From JAVBTR01 sp031556065 (GTDB lineage Bacteria > Bacillota > Clostridia > Christensenellales > Aristaeellaceae): DNA of 25,599 nucleotides. Shown one piece after another: positions 15,312 to 23,226 of this stretch; within the stretch, counting starts at the first letter, position 1; each line of letters starts with the position of its first letter. Below the pieces are notes generated by a model that saw nothing but the letters and a program-made list of their open reading frames with translations, was not told the DNA's origin and made no database searches. A program made the position numbers and the translations under genes. The stretch spans positions 1 to 25,599 of the forward strand of contig JAVBTR010000067.1 in assembly GCA_031556065.1 (NCBI GenBank). Direction: 5' to 3'.

Positions 15312-16350
15312 GTACGGCGTTCAGGCTTAAATCGGCTGCTTCGCCCCTTAAAAGCCTATAATAGGCGGCGGAACCGATCATGGCAGCGTTATCGGTACAC
15401 AGGTCCGGCCTTGGCATATATAAGGGAATGCCTGCCTTATGGCACTCCTCCTGCATCATAGTCCGCAAAAGTTTATTACAGGCTACGCCCCCGGCCATAG
15501 CAAGGGCCGGGGCTTTTTCGTTTTTCGCGGCCAGAACGGCTTTTTCGCAAAGGGAGGAAACCACCTTGTGCCGAAAGGATGCCGCCATATCTGCCATTGG
15601 CAGGGCTTCACCCCTTTGCTCCATTTTGTGAGCGGCATTTAAAAAAGCGGTTTTTAGGCCGGAAAAGCTGTAATCGTACATGCCCTCCGGCTTGGGGGTG
15701 GGCAGTGGCAGAAAAAAAGGATTTCCTTCATCTGCCAGTTTGTCGATCAAGGGGCCGCCGGGATAGGGCAAACCCAGCACACGGGCGGCTTTATCGAAGG
15801 CTTCCCCTGCCGCGTCGTCCTGGGTGCGGCCAAGAAGCTTATAAACACCGTAATCTAAAACGTTAACCAGGTGGCTATGGCCGCCGGATACCACAAGGCA
15901 AATAAAGGGCGGCTTCAGGTCCTTGTAAGTTAAATAATTGGCGCTGACGTGGCCTTCGATGTGGTTTACGGGAATCAGGGGCTTGCCTGTGGCAAAGGCC
16001 AGGGCTTTGGCGGAGGATACGCCGATGAGCAGCGCTCCCACCAACCCCGGACCATAGGTGGCGGCAATGGCATCCACATCGGCTAAGGTCATGTGGGCAT
16101 CAATCAGCGCTTTATCCACCATCCGGTCCACCTTATCCACATGGGCACGGGAGGCAATCTCCGGTACCACGCCGCCGTACAGGGCATGCATATCGATTTG
16201 GGAAAAAATGGCGTTTGATAAAATCACCCGGCCATTTTCTATTACCGCCGCGGCGGTTTCGTCGCAGGAGGTTTCAATGGCCAGAATGCGCACAGATTCT
16301 TTGCTTTTAAGCTTTTCCATTTGCCCTTTTGAAGAGGAAAAATACGCCAT
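15292..16350 (-). CDS. tsaD: tRNA N6-adenosine threonylcarbamoyltransferase
   Basis: 352 residues from ATG 16350. TsaD transfers threonylcarbamoyl from TC-AMP to A37 of ANN-decoding tRNAs (t6A), working with TsaB and TsaE; neither partner is in the window. It shows ILAIETSCDET (22-32), the metal-binding HIEGH (His130 and His134), VSGGHSHL near 145, the YSFSGLKTAF stretch, and CTDNAAMIG near the C terminus with the last metal-ligand Asp. An in-frame GTG at 16368 overlaps the ribosome site AAAGGAG, so ATG 16350 is preferred. ATG 16320 (starting MEKLKSKE) is a real alternative with an AAAAGGG site just upstream and a more usual N-terminal length. The gene overlaps the end of the TIGR01906 gene by 44 bases and is last in the secA operon. 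Confidence 0.95.
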   Translation of the reverse strand: MAYFSSSKGQMEKLKSKESVRILAIETSCDETAAAVIENGRVILSNAIFSQIDMHALYGGVVPEIASRAHVDKVDRMVDKALIDAHMTLADVDAIAATYGPGLVGALLIGVSSAKALAFATGKPLIPVNHIEGHVSANYLTYKDLKPPFICLVVSGGHSHLVNVLDYGVYKLLGRTQDDAAGEAFDKAARVLGLPYPGGPLIDKLADEGNPFFLPLPTPKPEGMYDYSFSGLKTAFLNAAHKMEQRGEALPMADMAASFRHKVVSSLCEKAVLAAKNEKAPALAMAGGVACNKLLRTMMQEECHKAGIPLYMPRPDLCTDNAAMIGSAAYYRLLRGEAADLSLNAVPNLRLV

Positions 16351-16948
16351 GGTTTCTCCTTTGTGCACGGAAGTTGAATAGGATAGCCGTCACCATCAGC
16401 AAAAGCCAGATCAGTCCCACGGAAAGGGCATAGGCCATAAAAAACCCAATGGGCATCAGCTGAATCAGGTAATCGGTGTAAGGATTTAAAAGCCATAGAT
16501 CGTTGGTAAAGGCCAATTGGTGGAACAGAATGAACAATCCATTAAAATCCACCATGCCGTAGATTACCACACAAAGCACCAAACCCAAAACAGCGCTGAG
16601 GGTAATGGCGATGGTTTTGCAAAGGGGCTTTTTTAAAAGGAAAAACCCAAGTAAAAGCACCCCGGGCCACAAAACCCATAAAACGGTTTTAAGCAGCGAA
16701 ATCAGCCCCTGCACATCCTTCATATGGGCCTGTTCATGGGCTTGAAAGAAGCTTAGTTCGATCTTGCTGCCATTTAAGTAGCCGGTAATGTCTTTGGCCA
16801 ATTGCCCGTAATCCCCACGGGCCTTTGCAAAAGATTCGAAGCGGCCTTCCATAATAAGGGGGCTTATGCATTCCACATACAAAACCGTAAACAGCATGGC
16901 AAAAGCCAACAGAATGGCGAAAATAACGGCTAAAAGCTTGTTTATCAT
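16307..16948 (-). CDS. TIGR01906 (DUF1461) integral membrane protein
   Basis: 213 residues with an N-terminal membrane segment (about 5-27), a long extracytoplasmic loop, then three more segments (about 87-104, 110-130, 168-192) and a basic tail. The loop has FFQAHEQAHMKDV (67-79) and, before the last segment, FTNDLWLLNPYTDYLIQLMP, both characteristic of the family. Function is unknown. The conserved Glu/His/Asp in the loop could suggest a metal-dependent activity, but that is only an inference. Its ATG overlaps the prfB TGA (ATGA), and its 3' end overlaps the tsaD start, so it is tightly embedded in the secA-prfB-tsaD operon. Confidence 0.8.
   Translation of the reverse strand: MINKLLAVIFAILLAFAMLFTVLYVECISPLIMEGRFESFAKARGDYGQLAKDITGYLNGSKIELSFFQAHEQAHMKDVQGLISLLKTVLWVLWPGVLLLGFFLLKKPLCKTIAITLSAVLGLVLCVVIYGMVDFNGLFILFHQLAFTNDLWLLNPYTDYLIQLMPIGFFMAYALSVGLIWLLLMVTAILFNFRAQRRNHGVFFLFKRANGKA
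16356..16362 (-). promoter_or_regulatory. Ribosome binding site deciding the tsaD start
   Basis: AAAGGAG five bases before ATG 16350, inside the coding end of the TIGR01906 gene. It falls within the frame extension to GTG 16368 and so argues against it. Confidence 0.6.
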
Positions 16949-18042
16949 TGCATTTTTAGGTAGTTGGTGGTAAAGCCGTCCAGGTTGCCGTTCATCACAT
17001 CATCGATGTTGCCGGATTCGAAGTTGGTGCGGTGGTCCTTCACCATGGTGTAGGGCTGGAACACGTAGGAGCGGATTTGGCTGCCCCATTCAATCTTCTT
17101 CATTTCGCCCTTGATATCGGCCATCTTTTCTTCTTTTTCCCGTTCCCTGAGCTCAAGGAGCTTGGAGCGGAGCATCCGCATGCACATTTCTTTGTTTTGC
17201 ACCTGGGAGCGCTCGTTCTGGCATTGCACAACGGTATTGGTGGGAATGTGGGTCATACGTACAGCGGAGTCTGTACGGTTAACGTGCTGGCCGCCCGCGC
17301 CGGAAGCCCGGTAGGTATCGATACGCACTTCTTCCATATCAATTACAAAGGCCCCATCGTCTTCCAGCATGGGGGCCACGTCTAAGGAAGAAAAAGAGGT
17401 GTGGCGGCGGGCGTTGGAATCGAAAGGACTGATGCGTACCAAACGGTGCACACCCTTTTCCCCCCGGAGATAGCCGTAGGCGTTTTCGCCGTCCACCTCG
17501 AAGGTAACGGATTTAATGCCCGCTTCGTCCCCGTCCAGTAAATCAAGAAGCTTTACGGTAAAGCCACGGCGTTCACAGTAGCGTGTGTACATGCGGTACA
17601 GCATCTGGGTCCAGTCTTGTGCCTCGGTTCCGCCTGCTCCGGCGTGGAGGGATAAAATGGCGTTGCTTGAATCGTACTCGCCCCGCATTAAGGTTTCCAA
17701 TTCCAACGCATCGGCTTCCCCTTCTAATTGAGCCAATTCACTGCCGGTTTCTGTTACCATGTCCTCATCATTTTCTTCCAGGGCCAGGGCCATCATCACT
17801 TCGATGTCATCGCAGGTGGCTAAAAGCTTGTGGTAATGATCTAATTTACCCTGGCAGGAGCGCAGGCGCTGGTTCACCTTGGTGGAGCGTTCCAGATCGT
17901 TCCAAAATTCAGGGGCGTTCATTTCCTCCTGCAGTTCGGATACTTCTTCTTTTAATTGCCCGATGTGCAGCGCTTCTCCGGATTGAAGGATGCTTTTTTT
18001 TATACGTTGTAGGTCTTGCTTGTATTGGTCTATTTCGATCAT
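16945..18042 (-). CDS. prfB: Peptide chain release factor 2
   Basis: 365 residues, full length for RF2, which releases peptides at UGA and UAA. The anticodon-like SPF tripeptide (205-207) marks it as RF2, and GGQ (250-252) is the peptidyl-tRNA hydrolysis motif. The frame is uninterrupted from ATG 18042: the programmed +1 frameshift (CUU UGA C near codon 25) that regulates prfB in many bacteria is absent here, where the region reads LQSGEALHIG. An AAAGGA-type ribosome site is present about ten bases upstream. It lies 32 bases after secA and overlaps the TIGR01906 gene by four bases. Confidence 0.97.
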   Translation of the reverse strand: MIEIDQYKQDLQRIKKSILQSGEALHIGQLKEEVSELQEEMNAPEFWNDLERSTKVNQRLRSCQGKLDHYHKLLATCDDIEVMMALALEENDEDMVTETGSELAQLEGEADALELETLMRGEYDSSNAILSLHAGAGGTEAQDWTQMLYRMYTRYCERRGFTVKLLDLLDGDEAGIKSVTFEVDGENAYGYLRGEKGVHRLVRISPFDSNARRHTSFSSLDVAPMLEDDGAFVIDMEEVRIDTYRASGAGGQHVNRTDSAVRMTHIPTNTVVQCQNERSQVQNKEMCMRMLRSKLLELREREKEEKMADIKGEMKKIEWGSQIRSYVFQPYTMVKDHRTNFESGNIDDVMNGNLDGFTTNYLKMQ

Positions 18043-18074
18043 GGGTCAAACATCCTTTCAAATTCGGGAATGGC

Positions 18075-20771
18075 TCACTGGTTTTTACCGCAGCATTGCT
18101 TGTATTTCTTGCCGCTGCCGCAAGGGCAGGGGCTGTTGCGGCCAATTTTATCGGAAGGCTTCACTGTGCGGGGTTTCTTTTCGGTGGGTTCGCCGCCGGC
18201 CTTCATTTCTTCAGGCTTGGCAACGGCTTTGCGCTCCGGCGCCCGCTGGATGACCGCCTGGTAGAGCTTAAGCAGCGTATCTTCCCTCACCTGGCGCATC
18301 ATTTCATCGTACATTTCGAAGGATTCAATGCGATATTCCAGCACCGGGTTATGCTGGGCGTAAGCGCGCAGGCCAATGCCCTCGCGCAATTGATCCATGG
18401 AATCGATGTGGTCCATCCAGCGCTTATCAATTTCGCCCAAAAGCACCACCCGTTCAAATTCGCGCATATCTATGCCAAGCTCTGCCAGCAGGGTTTCCCT
18501 TTCTTGATAGAAGCCCTCGGCCTTTTGGTAAAGGAAATCCACGCCCTCTTCCTTTTCCATTGAACGCATTTGGTCTTCAACTTCGCAAAGGGTACCTTTT
18601 TTAAGGCAAACCCGCTCCAGGGCTTCTGCGATCTGGTTAAAGTCGGCTTGGTTGAAATCCTCTCCCTGGGCGAATTTTTCGCAGGTGTCAGAAATGAATT
18701 CCTTCACCATTTGCAGGATGTAAGTGCGCATGTCTTCGCCCATTAGAATCTGGCGGCGCTGGCCGTAAGTCAGAACACGCTGCTGGTTCATCACATCGTC
18801 ATATTGTAAAACGTGCTTGCGGATATCGAAGTTGCGGCCTTCAATGCGTTGCTGGGCAGATTGAATCTGCTTGGTAAGCATGCCCGCTTCCAGGGGATCA
18901 TCCTCACCTAAGCCCAGCCGTTCCACAATGGGCGCGATGCGGTCGGAGCCGAACAGGCGCATCACATCGTCTTCCAAGGAAATAAAGAACTGGGAAGAAC
19001 CCGGGTCCCCCTGACGGCCGGAGCGGCCGCGAAGCTGGTTATCGATCCGGCGGCTTTCGTGCCGCTCTGTGCCGATAATATGCAGGCCGCCTACCGCAAC
19101 AACCCGGTCATGCTCCTGATCGGTATTCTTTTTAAAGTCTTGATACAATGCGCGATATTGCTTGCGGGCTTCCAGCACCTCTTCCGGTATGCTTTCGTTT
19201 TGGCCGGCGGCTTCTTCGATGGTTTCTTCGTCCAGGCCCTCCTGGCGCATTTTGCGGCGGGCTAAGAAGCCTGGGTTGCCGCCTAAGAGAATGTCCGTAC
19301 CACGGCCAGCCATGTTGGTAGCAATGGTCACCGCGCCGTAGTGGCCGGCCTGGGCTACGATTTCCGCTTCTTTTTGATGGTTTTTCGCATTCAATACTTC
19401 ATGGGGAATGGCTTTTTTAGAAAGCATGCTGCTAAGCAGCTCGGAAATTTCCACCGAAACCGTACCCACCAGCAAGGGCTGCCCTGTTTGGTGCTTTTCG
19501 ATGATCTCGTTTAAAACTGCGTTGTATTTGGCACGTTTGTTTTTATAGACGATATCGTTTAAATCTTGGCGGATCATGGGCATATTGGTGGGAATCTGCA
19601 CCACGTCCAGGTCGTAGATGCCCTGAAACTCTTCTTCTTCTGTTTTGGCCGTACCCGTCATGCCGGATAGCTTTTCATACATACGGAAATAGTTCTGGAA
19701 GGTAACGGTGGCCAAGGTTCGGCTTTCTCGGGCCACTTCCACATGCTCCTTGGCTTCAATGGCCTGGTGCAGCCCATCGGAATAGCGGCGGCCTACCATC
19801 AGGCGGCCGGTAAATTCGTCTACGATCACTACCTCGCCATTTTGCACCACGTAATCCACGTCCAGCTTCATCATGGCATGGGCCTTTAGGGCCTGTAGAA
19901 CGTGGTGGTAAATTTCGATATTGTCAATATCGGAAATGTTTTCGATACCGAAAGCCTTTTCGGCCTTTTCCGTGCCCTGCTCGGTGAGGATAACAGTCTT
20001 TTCTTTTTCATCCAGCTCGTAATCCGCGTCGGCCCGCAGGCGGCAAACAAAGGCATCGGCCTTTTCGTACATATCCGTAGGCTTATCCCCCTGGCCGGAA
20101 ATAATCAGGGGTGTACGGGCTTCGTCGATTAAAATGGAGTCCACTTCGTCCACAATGGCGTATACATGGCCCCTTTGCACGATGTCTTCTTTGTAGATGA
20201 CCATGTTATCCCTTAGGTAATCAAAGCCCAATTCGTTGTTGGTGCCGTAGGTGATGTCGGCTGCATAAGCCTTGCGCCGCTCCTTTGAATCCAGATCGTG
20301 GACGATCAGCCCCACGGACAACCCCAGGAATTTATAGATCTGGCCCATGGTCTCGCTGTCCCGGCGGGCCAGGTAATCGTTGACGGTTACGATATGGACG
20401 CCCTTGCCGGCCAAGGCGTTTAGGTAGGCGGGCAGGGTGGCCGTATTGGTTTTGCCTTCGCCTGTTTTCATTTCGGCAATGCGGCCCTGGTGCAAAACAA
20501 TGCCGCCCATCATCTGTACATCGAAGAGGCGAATATTAAAGGTACGCACCGTGGCTTCCCGAACGGCGGCAAAGGCTTCCGGCAAAAGCTGGTCCAGGGT
20601 TTCGCCGTTTTGGTAGCGGGCTTTGAATTCTTCTGTTTTTCCCCGGAGTTTTTCGTCGGTTAGCTGTTTGTATTCATCTTCCAAGGCGTTGATGGCCGCC
20701 AAAGGCTTTTGTAGTTTTTTGATCTGGGCTTCATTGCTGGCCCCGAGCAGTGTTTTTATAAACTCAAACAT
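18075..20771 (-). CDS. secA: Preprotein translocase ATPase SecA
   Basis: 898 residues from ATG 20771. SecA is the ATPase motor that drives secretory proteins through SecYEG. Visible features are Walker A TGEGKT (103-108), DEVDSILIDEART from 208 with the DEAD-type Asp208/Glu209, the preprotein cross-linking region after residue 230, ATNMAGRGTDI (helicase motif V), the GRSGRQGDPG motif, the helical wing and scaffold, and a C-terminal zinc tail with Cys882, Cys884, Cys893 and Cys894. The residue after Walker A is Asn where most SecA proteins have Leu. The frame extends upstream to 20909, but that part would overlap the GH95 3' end and lie before the promoter; AAGGAG sits six bases before ATG 20771. 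First gene of the secA-prfB-TIGR01906-tsaD operon. Confidence 0.98.
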   Translation of the reverse strand: MFEFIKTLLGASNEAQIKKLQKPLAAINALEDEYKQLTDEKLRGKTEEFKARYQNGETLDQLLPEAFAAVREATVRTFNIRLFDVQMMGGIVLHQGRIAEMKTGEGKTNTATLPAYLNALAGKGVHIVTVNDYLARRDSETMGQIYKFLGLSVGLIVHDLDSKERRKAYAADITYGTNNELGFDYLRDNMVIYKEDIVQRGHVYAIVDEVDSILIDEARTPLIISGQGDKPTDMYEKADAFVCRLRADADYELDEKEKTVILTEQGTEKAEKAFGIENISDIDNIEIYHHVLQALKAHAMMKLDVDYVVQNGEVVIVDEFTGRLMVGRRYSDGLHQAIEAKEHVEVARESRTLATVTFQNYFRMYEKLSGMTGTAKTEEEEFQGIYDLDVVQIPTNMPMIRQDLNDIVYKNKRAKYNAVLNEIIEKHQTGQPLLVGTVSVEISELLSSMLSKKAIPHEVLNAKNHQKEAEIVAQAGHYGAVTIATNMAGRGTDILLGGNPGFLARRKMRQEGLDEETIEEAAGQNESIPEEVLEARKQYRALYQDFKKNTDQEHDRVVAVGGLHIIGTERHESRRIDNQLRGRSGRQGDPGSSQFFISLEDDVMRLFGSDRIAPIVERLGLGEDDPLEAGMLTKQIQSAQQRIEGRNFDIRKHVLQYDDVMNQQRVLTYGQRRQILMGEDMRTYILQMVKEFISDTCEKFAQGEDFNQADFNQIAEALERVCLKKGTLCEVEDQMRSMEKEEGVDFLYQKAEGFYQERETLLAELGIDMREFERVVLLGEIDKRWMDHIDSMDQLREGIGLRAYAQHNPVLEYRIESFEMYDEMMRQVREDTLLKLYQAVIQRAPERKAVAKPEEMKAGGEPTEKKPRTVKPSDKIGRNSPCPCGSGKKYKQCCGKNQ

Positions 20772-20799
20772 ATTTTTCTCCTTATTCTCGCGTAATGCA

Positions 20800-20838
20800 A
20801 AATAACGCACTTTATAGTATACCATAAGTGCGTTATTT
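20800..20838. promoter_or_regulatory. 13-bp perfect dyad around the secA -10 box (operator or GH95 terminator)
   Basis: AAATAACGCACTT (20800-20812) and AAGTGCGTTATTT (20826-20838) are perfect inverted arms with a 13-base centre holding the -10 hexamer. On the minus strand, 18 bases after the GH95 stop, it could act as a weak terminator hairpin followed by TTGC. Its position across the promoter also fits an operator for a secA repressor. The two roles are not exclusive. Confidence 0.6.
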
Positions 20839-20845
20839 CTAGCAA
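20816..20845 (-). promoter_or_regulatory. Promoter of the secA operon
   Basis: On the minus strand, -35 TTGCTA (20840-20845), an 18-base spacer and -10 TATACT (20816-20821). The -10 box lies in the centre of the large dyad described separately. The ribosome site AAGGAG is at 20778-20783. Confidence 0.7.
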
Positions 20846-20856
20846 ATATTTTCCTT

Positions 20857-23073
20857 TTAGCAGGGGGCGCAATAGTGGAAGGGTTTTCCGGCGTGGGCCC
20901 GAACGGCAAGCGCTTGCCCGTTTACAAGCAGCTGGGCGGCATAATCTTTGGGGCATTGGATGACCGCTTGGGTGACTTGGCCCTTCTCCCAAACCATGTG
21001 AAGGGTGGCACCGCCTTCAAGGCACAAGCCCTTTAGCTGGCCTTTTGGCCAGGCATCCGGCAAGGCGGGCAAGAGCACCAGGGTACCCTGATGATCGTAG
21101 ACCAGCATTTCGGTGATGGCGGCAATGGCGCCCAGGTTCCCATCAATTTGGAACACGGGCTGGGGCATGGCGGGATGGTTATCCATGAGGTTATCAAAGG
21201 TGGATTGGGCCAAAAGGGCAGCCAGGTTTTCCAAGGCGGAGTTGCCTTCTCTCAGGCGCGCGTAAAAGCCCACGATCCAGGCCCGGCTCCAGCCGGTATG
21301 GCCGCCCCCGTTAGAAAGCCTGCGGACCAAGGTTGTCCGGCAAGCCTGAAGAAGCTCAGGGGTTTTTTCATAAGTGAACAGGTTCCCGGGATAAAGGCCA
21401 AAAAGATGGGAAATATGCCGGTGGCCCAGTTCAGTTTCTTCGTAATCCACAGCCCATTCCAAAAGGGTGCCATGAGGGCCAATGGCTGGCTTGGGAAGCT
21501 TTTCAAGCATGGTTTTGGCCGATTGTACCTGTGCACCCTCCAAGCCCAATACGCCGGCAGCCTCTATAAAATTCTCAAAGAAGGTGTAAAGAATTTGGCT
21601 GTCCATGCTGGCTCCATAGCACATGCGGCCATGGGTACCATCGGGCAGGGCGTAGGTGTTTTCCGGGGATACGGAAGGGCAGCAAACCAAGTGGCCCTGG
21701 TGCATAACCAGAAAGCCCTCTAAAAAGCGCAGGGTTTCTTGCAAAAGCTCAAAATGATCTTGCAAAAAGGCTTGGTCCCCGGTATAACGGTAATGGGTCA
21801 TGATATGAGTACAAAGCCAGGCGGCTCCAAGAACCCAGTAGGTGGAAGGCAGGTATTGGTCCTGGGGAGCACAATCCCCCCAAAGATCGGTGTTGTGGTG
21901 GGCCACAAACCCGTCAAGGCCATACATCTCCCGGGCCACCTGCTGGCCATTGGGCAGCATGCGCTTCAGGTGGGTGAAAAGCGGCTGGTGAAGCTTGCTA
22001 AGGCCGCAGCGCTCCGCAGGCCAGTAATTCATTTGGGTGTTGATGTTTATGGTATAGCGGCTGCCCCAATGAGGGAAGAACTGGTTGTTCCAGACACCCT
22101 GCAAGGTAGCGGGCAGGGTGTCTGGGCGGCTGCAGGCGATCAAAAGATAGCGGCCATAGGCAAAATACAGCCCATATAGCGCCGGAGTCTCCTCCCCTGC
22201 CCGAAGCCGGGCCAGCCATTCATCGGTAGGAATAGCCACCCCCTCACCCAGATTCAGTGACATGCTATCGTAATAAGGGAAATATTCCGCCAAGTGGCGT
22301 TTGAAAAGGGTATCATAGCCCATGGAAGCGGCGGCCTCCAAATCCGAAAGGCAGCGGGCTTCCGGGTCCCTTTCATAAAAGCTGGTCCGCGCTGACAGCA
22401 GCAGGGTTACTTCCCTGGCGTTTTGAATAAGCAGCTGATCCCCGTAAACGGTGATCTGGCCATCGGCCAAAGCCCGGGCCATGCAGGCGTAGGAGGTGCC
22501 GCCGTTGCCCGCATCCCCGGACATCATAATGGTTTTAGCATCCACAGCGGCGGAATGGTTGGTGATCCTTCCGCGGGTCAGCTGGACACGGATATCCGGC
22601 AGTGTGCCGGTGGATACGATTTGCATCGCCAGCACCTGATCCGCTGCGGAAATGAAGGCCTTGCGGGTCACTTTGTTTCCGCCCTGCCAATATTCAACGG
22701 TGGTCTGAGCATCATTTAAGGAAAGGGAACGGCTATAACCGCTGGCCTCGCTGCTAGACTGAAAGTACAAGGTCAGTTCCCCCAGGGTCTGGTACGTGGC
22801 CTGGCCTTCGGGGATGCCTGTGAAAGCGAGCCTGGCAAGGCTTTCCGCTTGTTGTATTTGGCCCGCGAAAATCAATTCACGGATTTTTTCGAAGTTTGCC
22901 CGTGCATGGGGGTTGATGCGGTTACGGGGGCCGGGCGTATAGATGGATTCTTCATTAAGGCCAATCTCTTCTTGCTGGATCTGGCCATAAACCATGGCGC
23001 CCATGCGCCCATTGCCAAGGGGCAGCGCCTGGCCAAAGGCTGTCGCCGGTTTCTTATACCACAATTTTTCCAT
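20857..23073 (-). CDS. GH95 family glycoside hydrolase (probable alpha-L-fucosidase), cytoplasmic
   Basis: 738 residues from ATG 23073. GH95 enzymes are inverting alpha-1,2-L-fucosidases (some act on L-galactose). The N-terminal beta-sandwich begins with WYKKPATAFGQALPLGNGRMGAM, followed by the (alpha/alpha)6 barrel. Family landmarks are NINTQMNYW (catalytic Asn343 and Asn345 by analogy with Bifidobacterium AfcA), SVSPEN with likely general acid Glu471, GGHTGWSRAW, and QIDGNLGA with Asp644. There is no signal peptide, so it probably acts on imported oligosaccharides. An upstream in-frame TTG (23091) lies at the ribosome site; GGAGGGG nine bases before ATG 23073 decides the start. It has its own promoter and is followed on the same strand by secA. 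Substrate preference beyond the family is inferred. Confidence 0.88.
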   Translation of the reverse strand: MEKLWYKKPATAFGQALPLGNGRMGAMVYGQIQQEEIGLNEESIYTPGPRNRINPHARANFEKIRELIFAGQIQQAESLARLAFTGIPEGQATYQTLGELTLYFQSSSEASGYSRSLSLNDAQTTVEYWQGGNKVTRKAFISAADQVLAMQIVSTGTLPDIRVQLTRGRITNHSAAVDAKTIMMSGDAGNGGTSYACMARALADGQITVYGDQLLIQNAREVTLLLSARTSFYERDPEARCLSDLEAAASMGYDTLFKRHLAEYFPYYDSMSLNLGEGVAIPTDEWLARLRAGEETPALYGLYFAYGRYLLIACSRPDTLPATLQGVWNNQFFPHWGSRYTININTQMNYWPAERCGLSKLHQPLFTHLKRMLPNGQQVAREMYGLDGFVAHHNTDLWGDCAPQDQYLPSTYWVLGAAWLCTHIMTHYRYTGDQAFLQDHFELLQETLRFLEGFLVMHQGHLVCCPSVSPENTYALPDGTHGRMCYGASMDSQILYTFFENFIEAAGVLGLEGAQVQSAKTMLEKLPKPAIGPHGTLLEWAVDYEETELGHRHISHLFGLYPGNLFTYEKTPELLQACRTTLVRRLSNGGGHTGWSRAWIVGFYARLREGNSALENLAALLAQSTFDNLMDNHPAMPQPVFQIDGNLGAIAAITEMLVYDHQGTLVLLPALPDAWPKGQLKGLCLEGGATLHMVWEKGQVTQAVIQCPKDYAAQLLVNGQALAVRAHAGKPFHYCAPC

Positions 23074-23101
23074 TATACGTTTCCCCTCCAATTTGGTTCA
23101 T

Positions 23102-23131
23102 AGTATAACACAGCTGTAATTGAACTGGCAA
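23102..23131 (-). promoter_or_regulatory. Promoter of the GH95 gene
   Basis: On the minus strand, -35 TTGCCA (23126-23131), an 18-base spacer and -10 TATACT (23102-23107). It has the same 18-base spacing as the fucO and secA promoters. For the divergent plus-strand gene at 23227 no convincing promoter is seen in 23074-23226. Confidence 0.65.
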
Positions 23132-23226
23132 ATCGTCATATTTGCAACAAAAAAAGGGCATCAGAACCTTCCCTATACGTCCAGCGTCAATAAAGTAAAC
23201 CCGGGAAGAAAAAAGGAGTGTGTAAA

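Noticed and set aside
15354..15366. GCCTA-TAA-TAGGC as a tsaD or capA terminator
   Set aside because: It lies inside tsaD coding sequence, has only a 5-bp stem and no T run on either strand.
17583..18563. 326-residue plus-strand frame
   Set aside because: It is antisense to prfB and secA, both clearly coding on the minus strand.
20772..20909. Upstream extension of secA by 46 residues
   Set aside because: It precedes the promoter and ribosome site, overlaps the GH95 3' end, and lacks likeness to SecA N termini.
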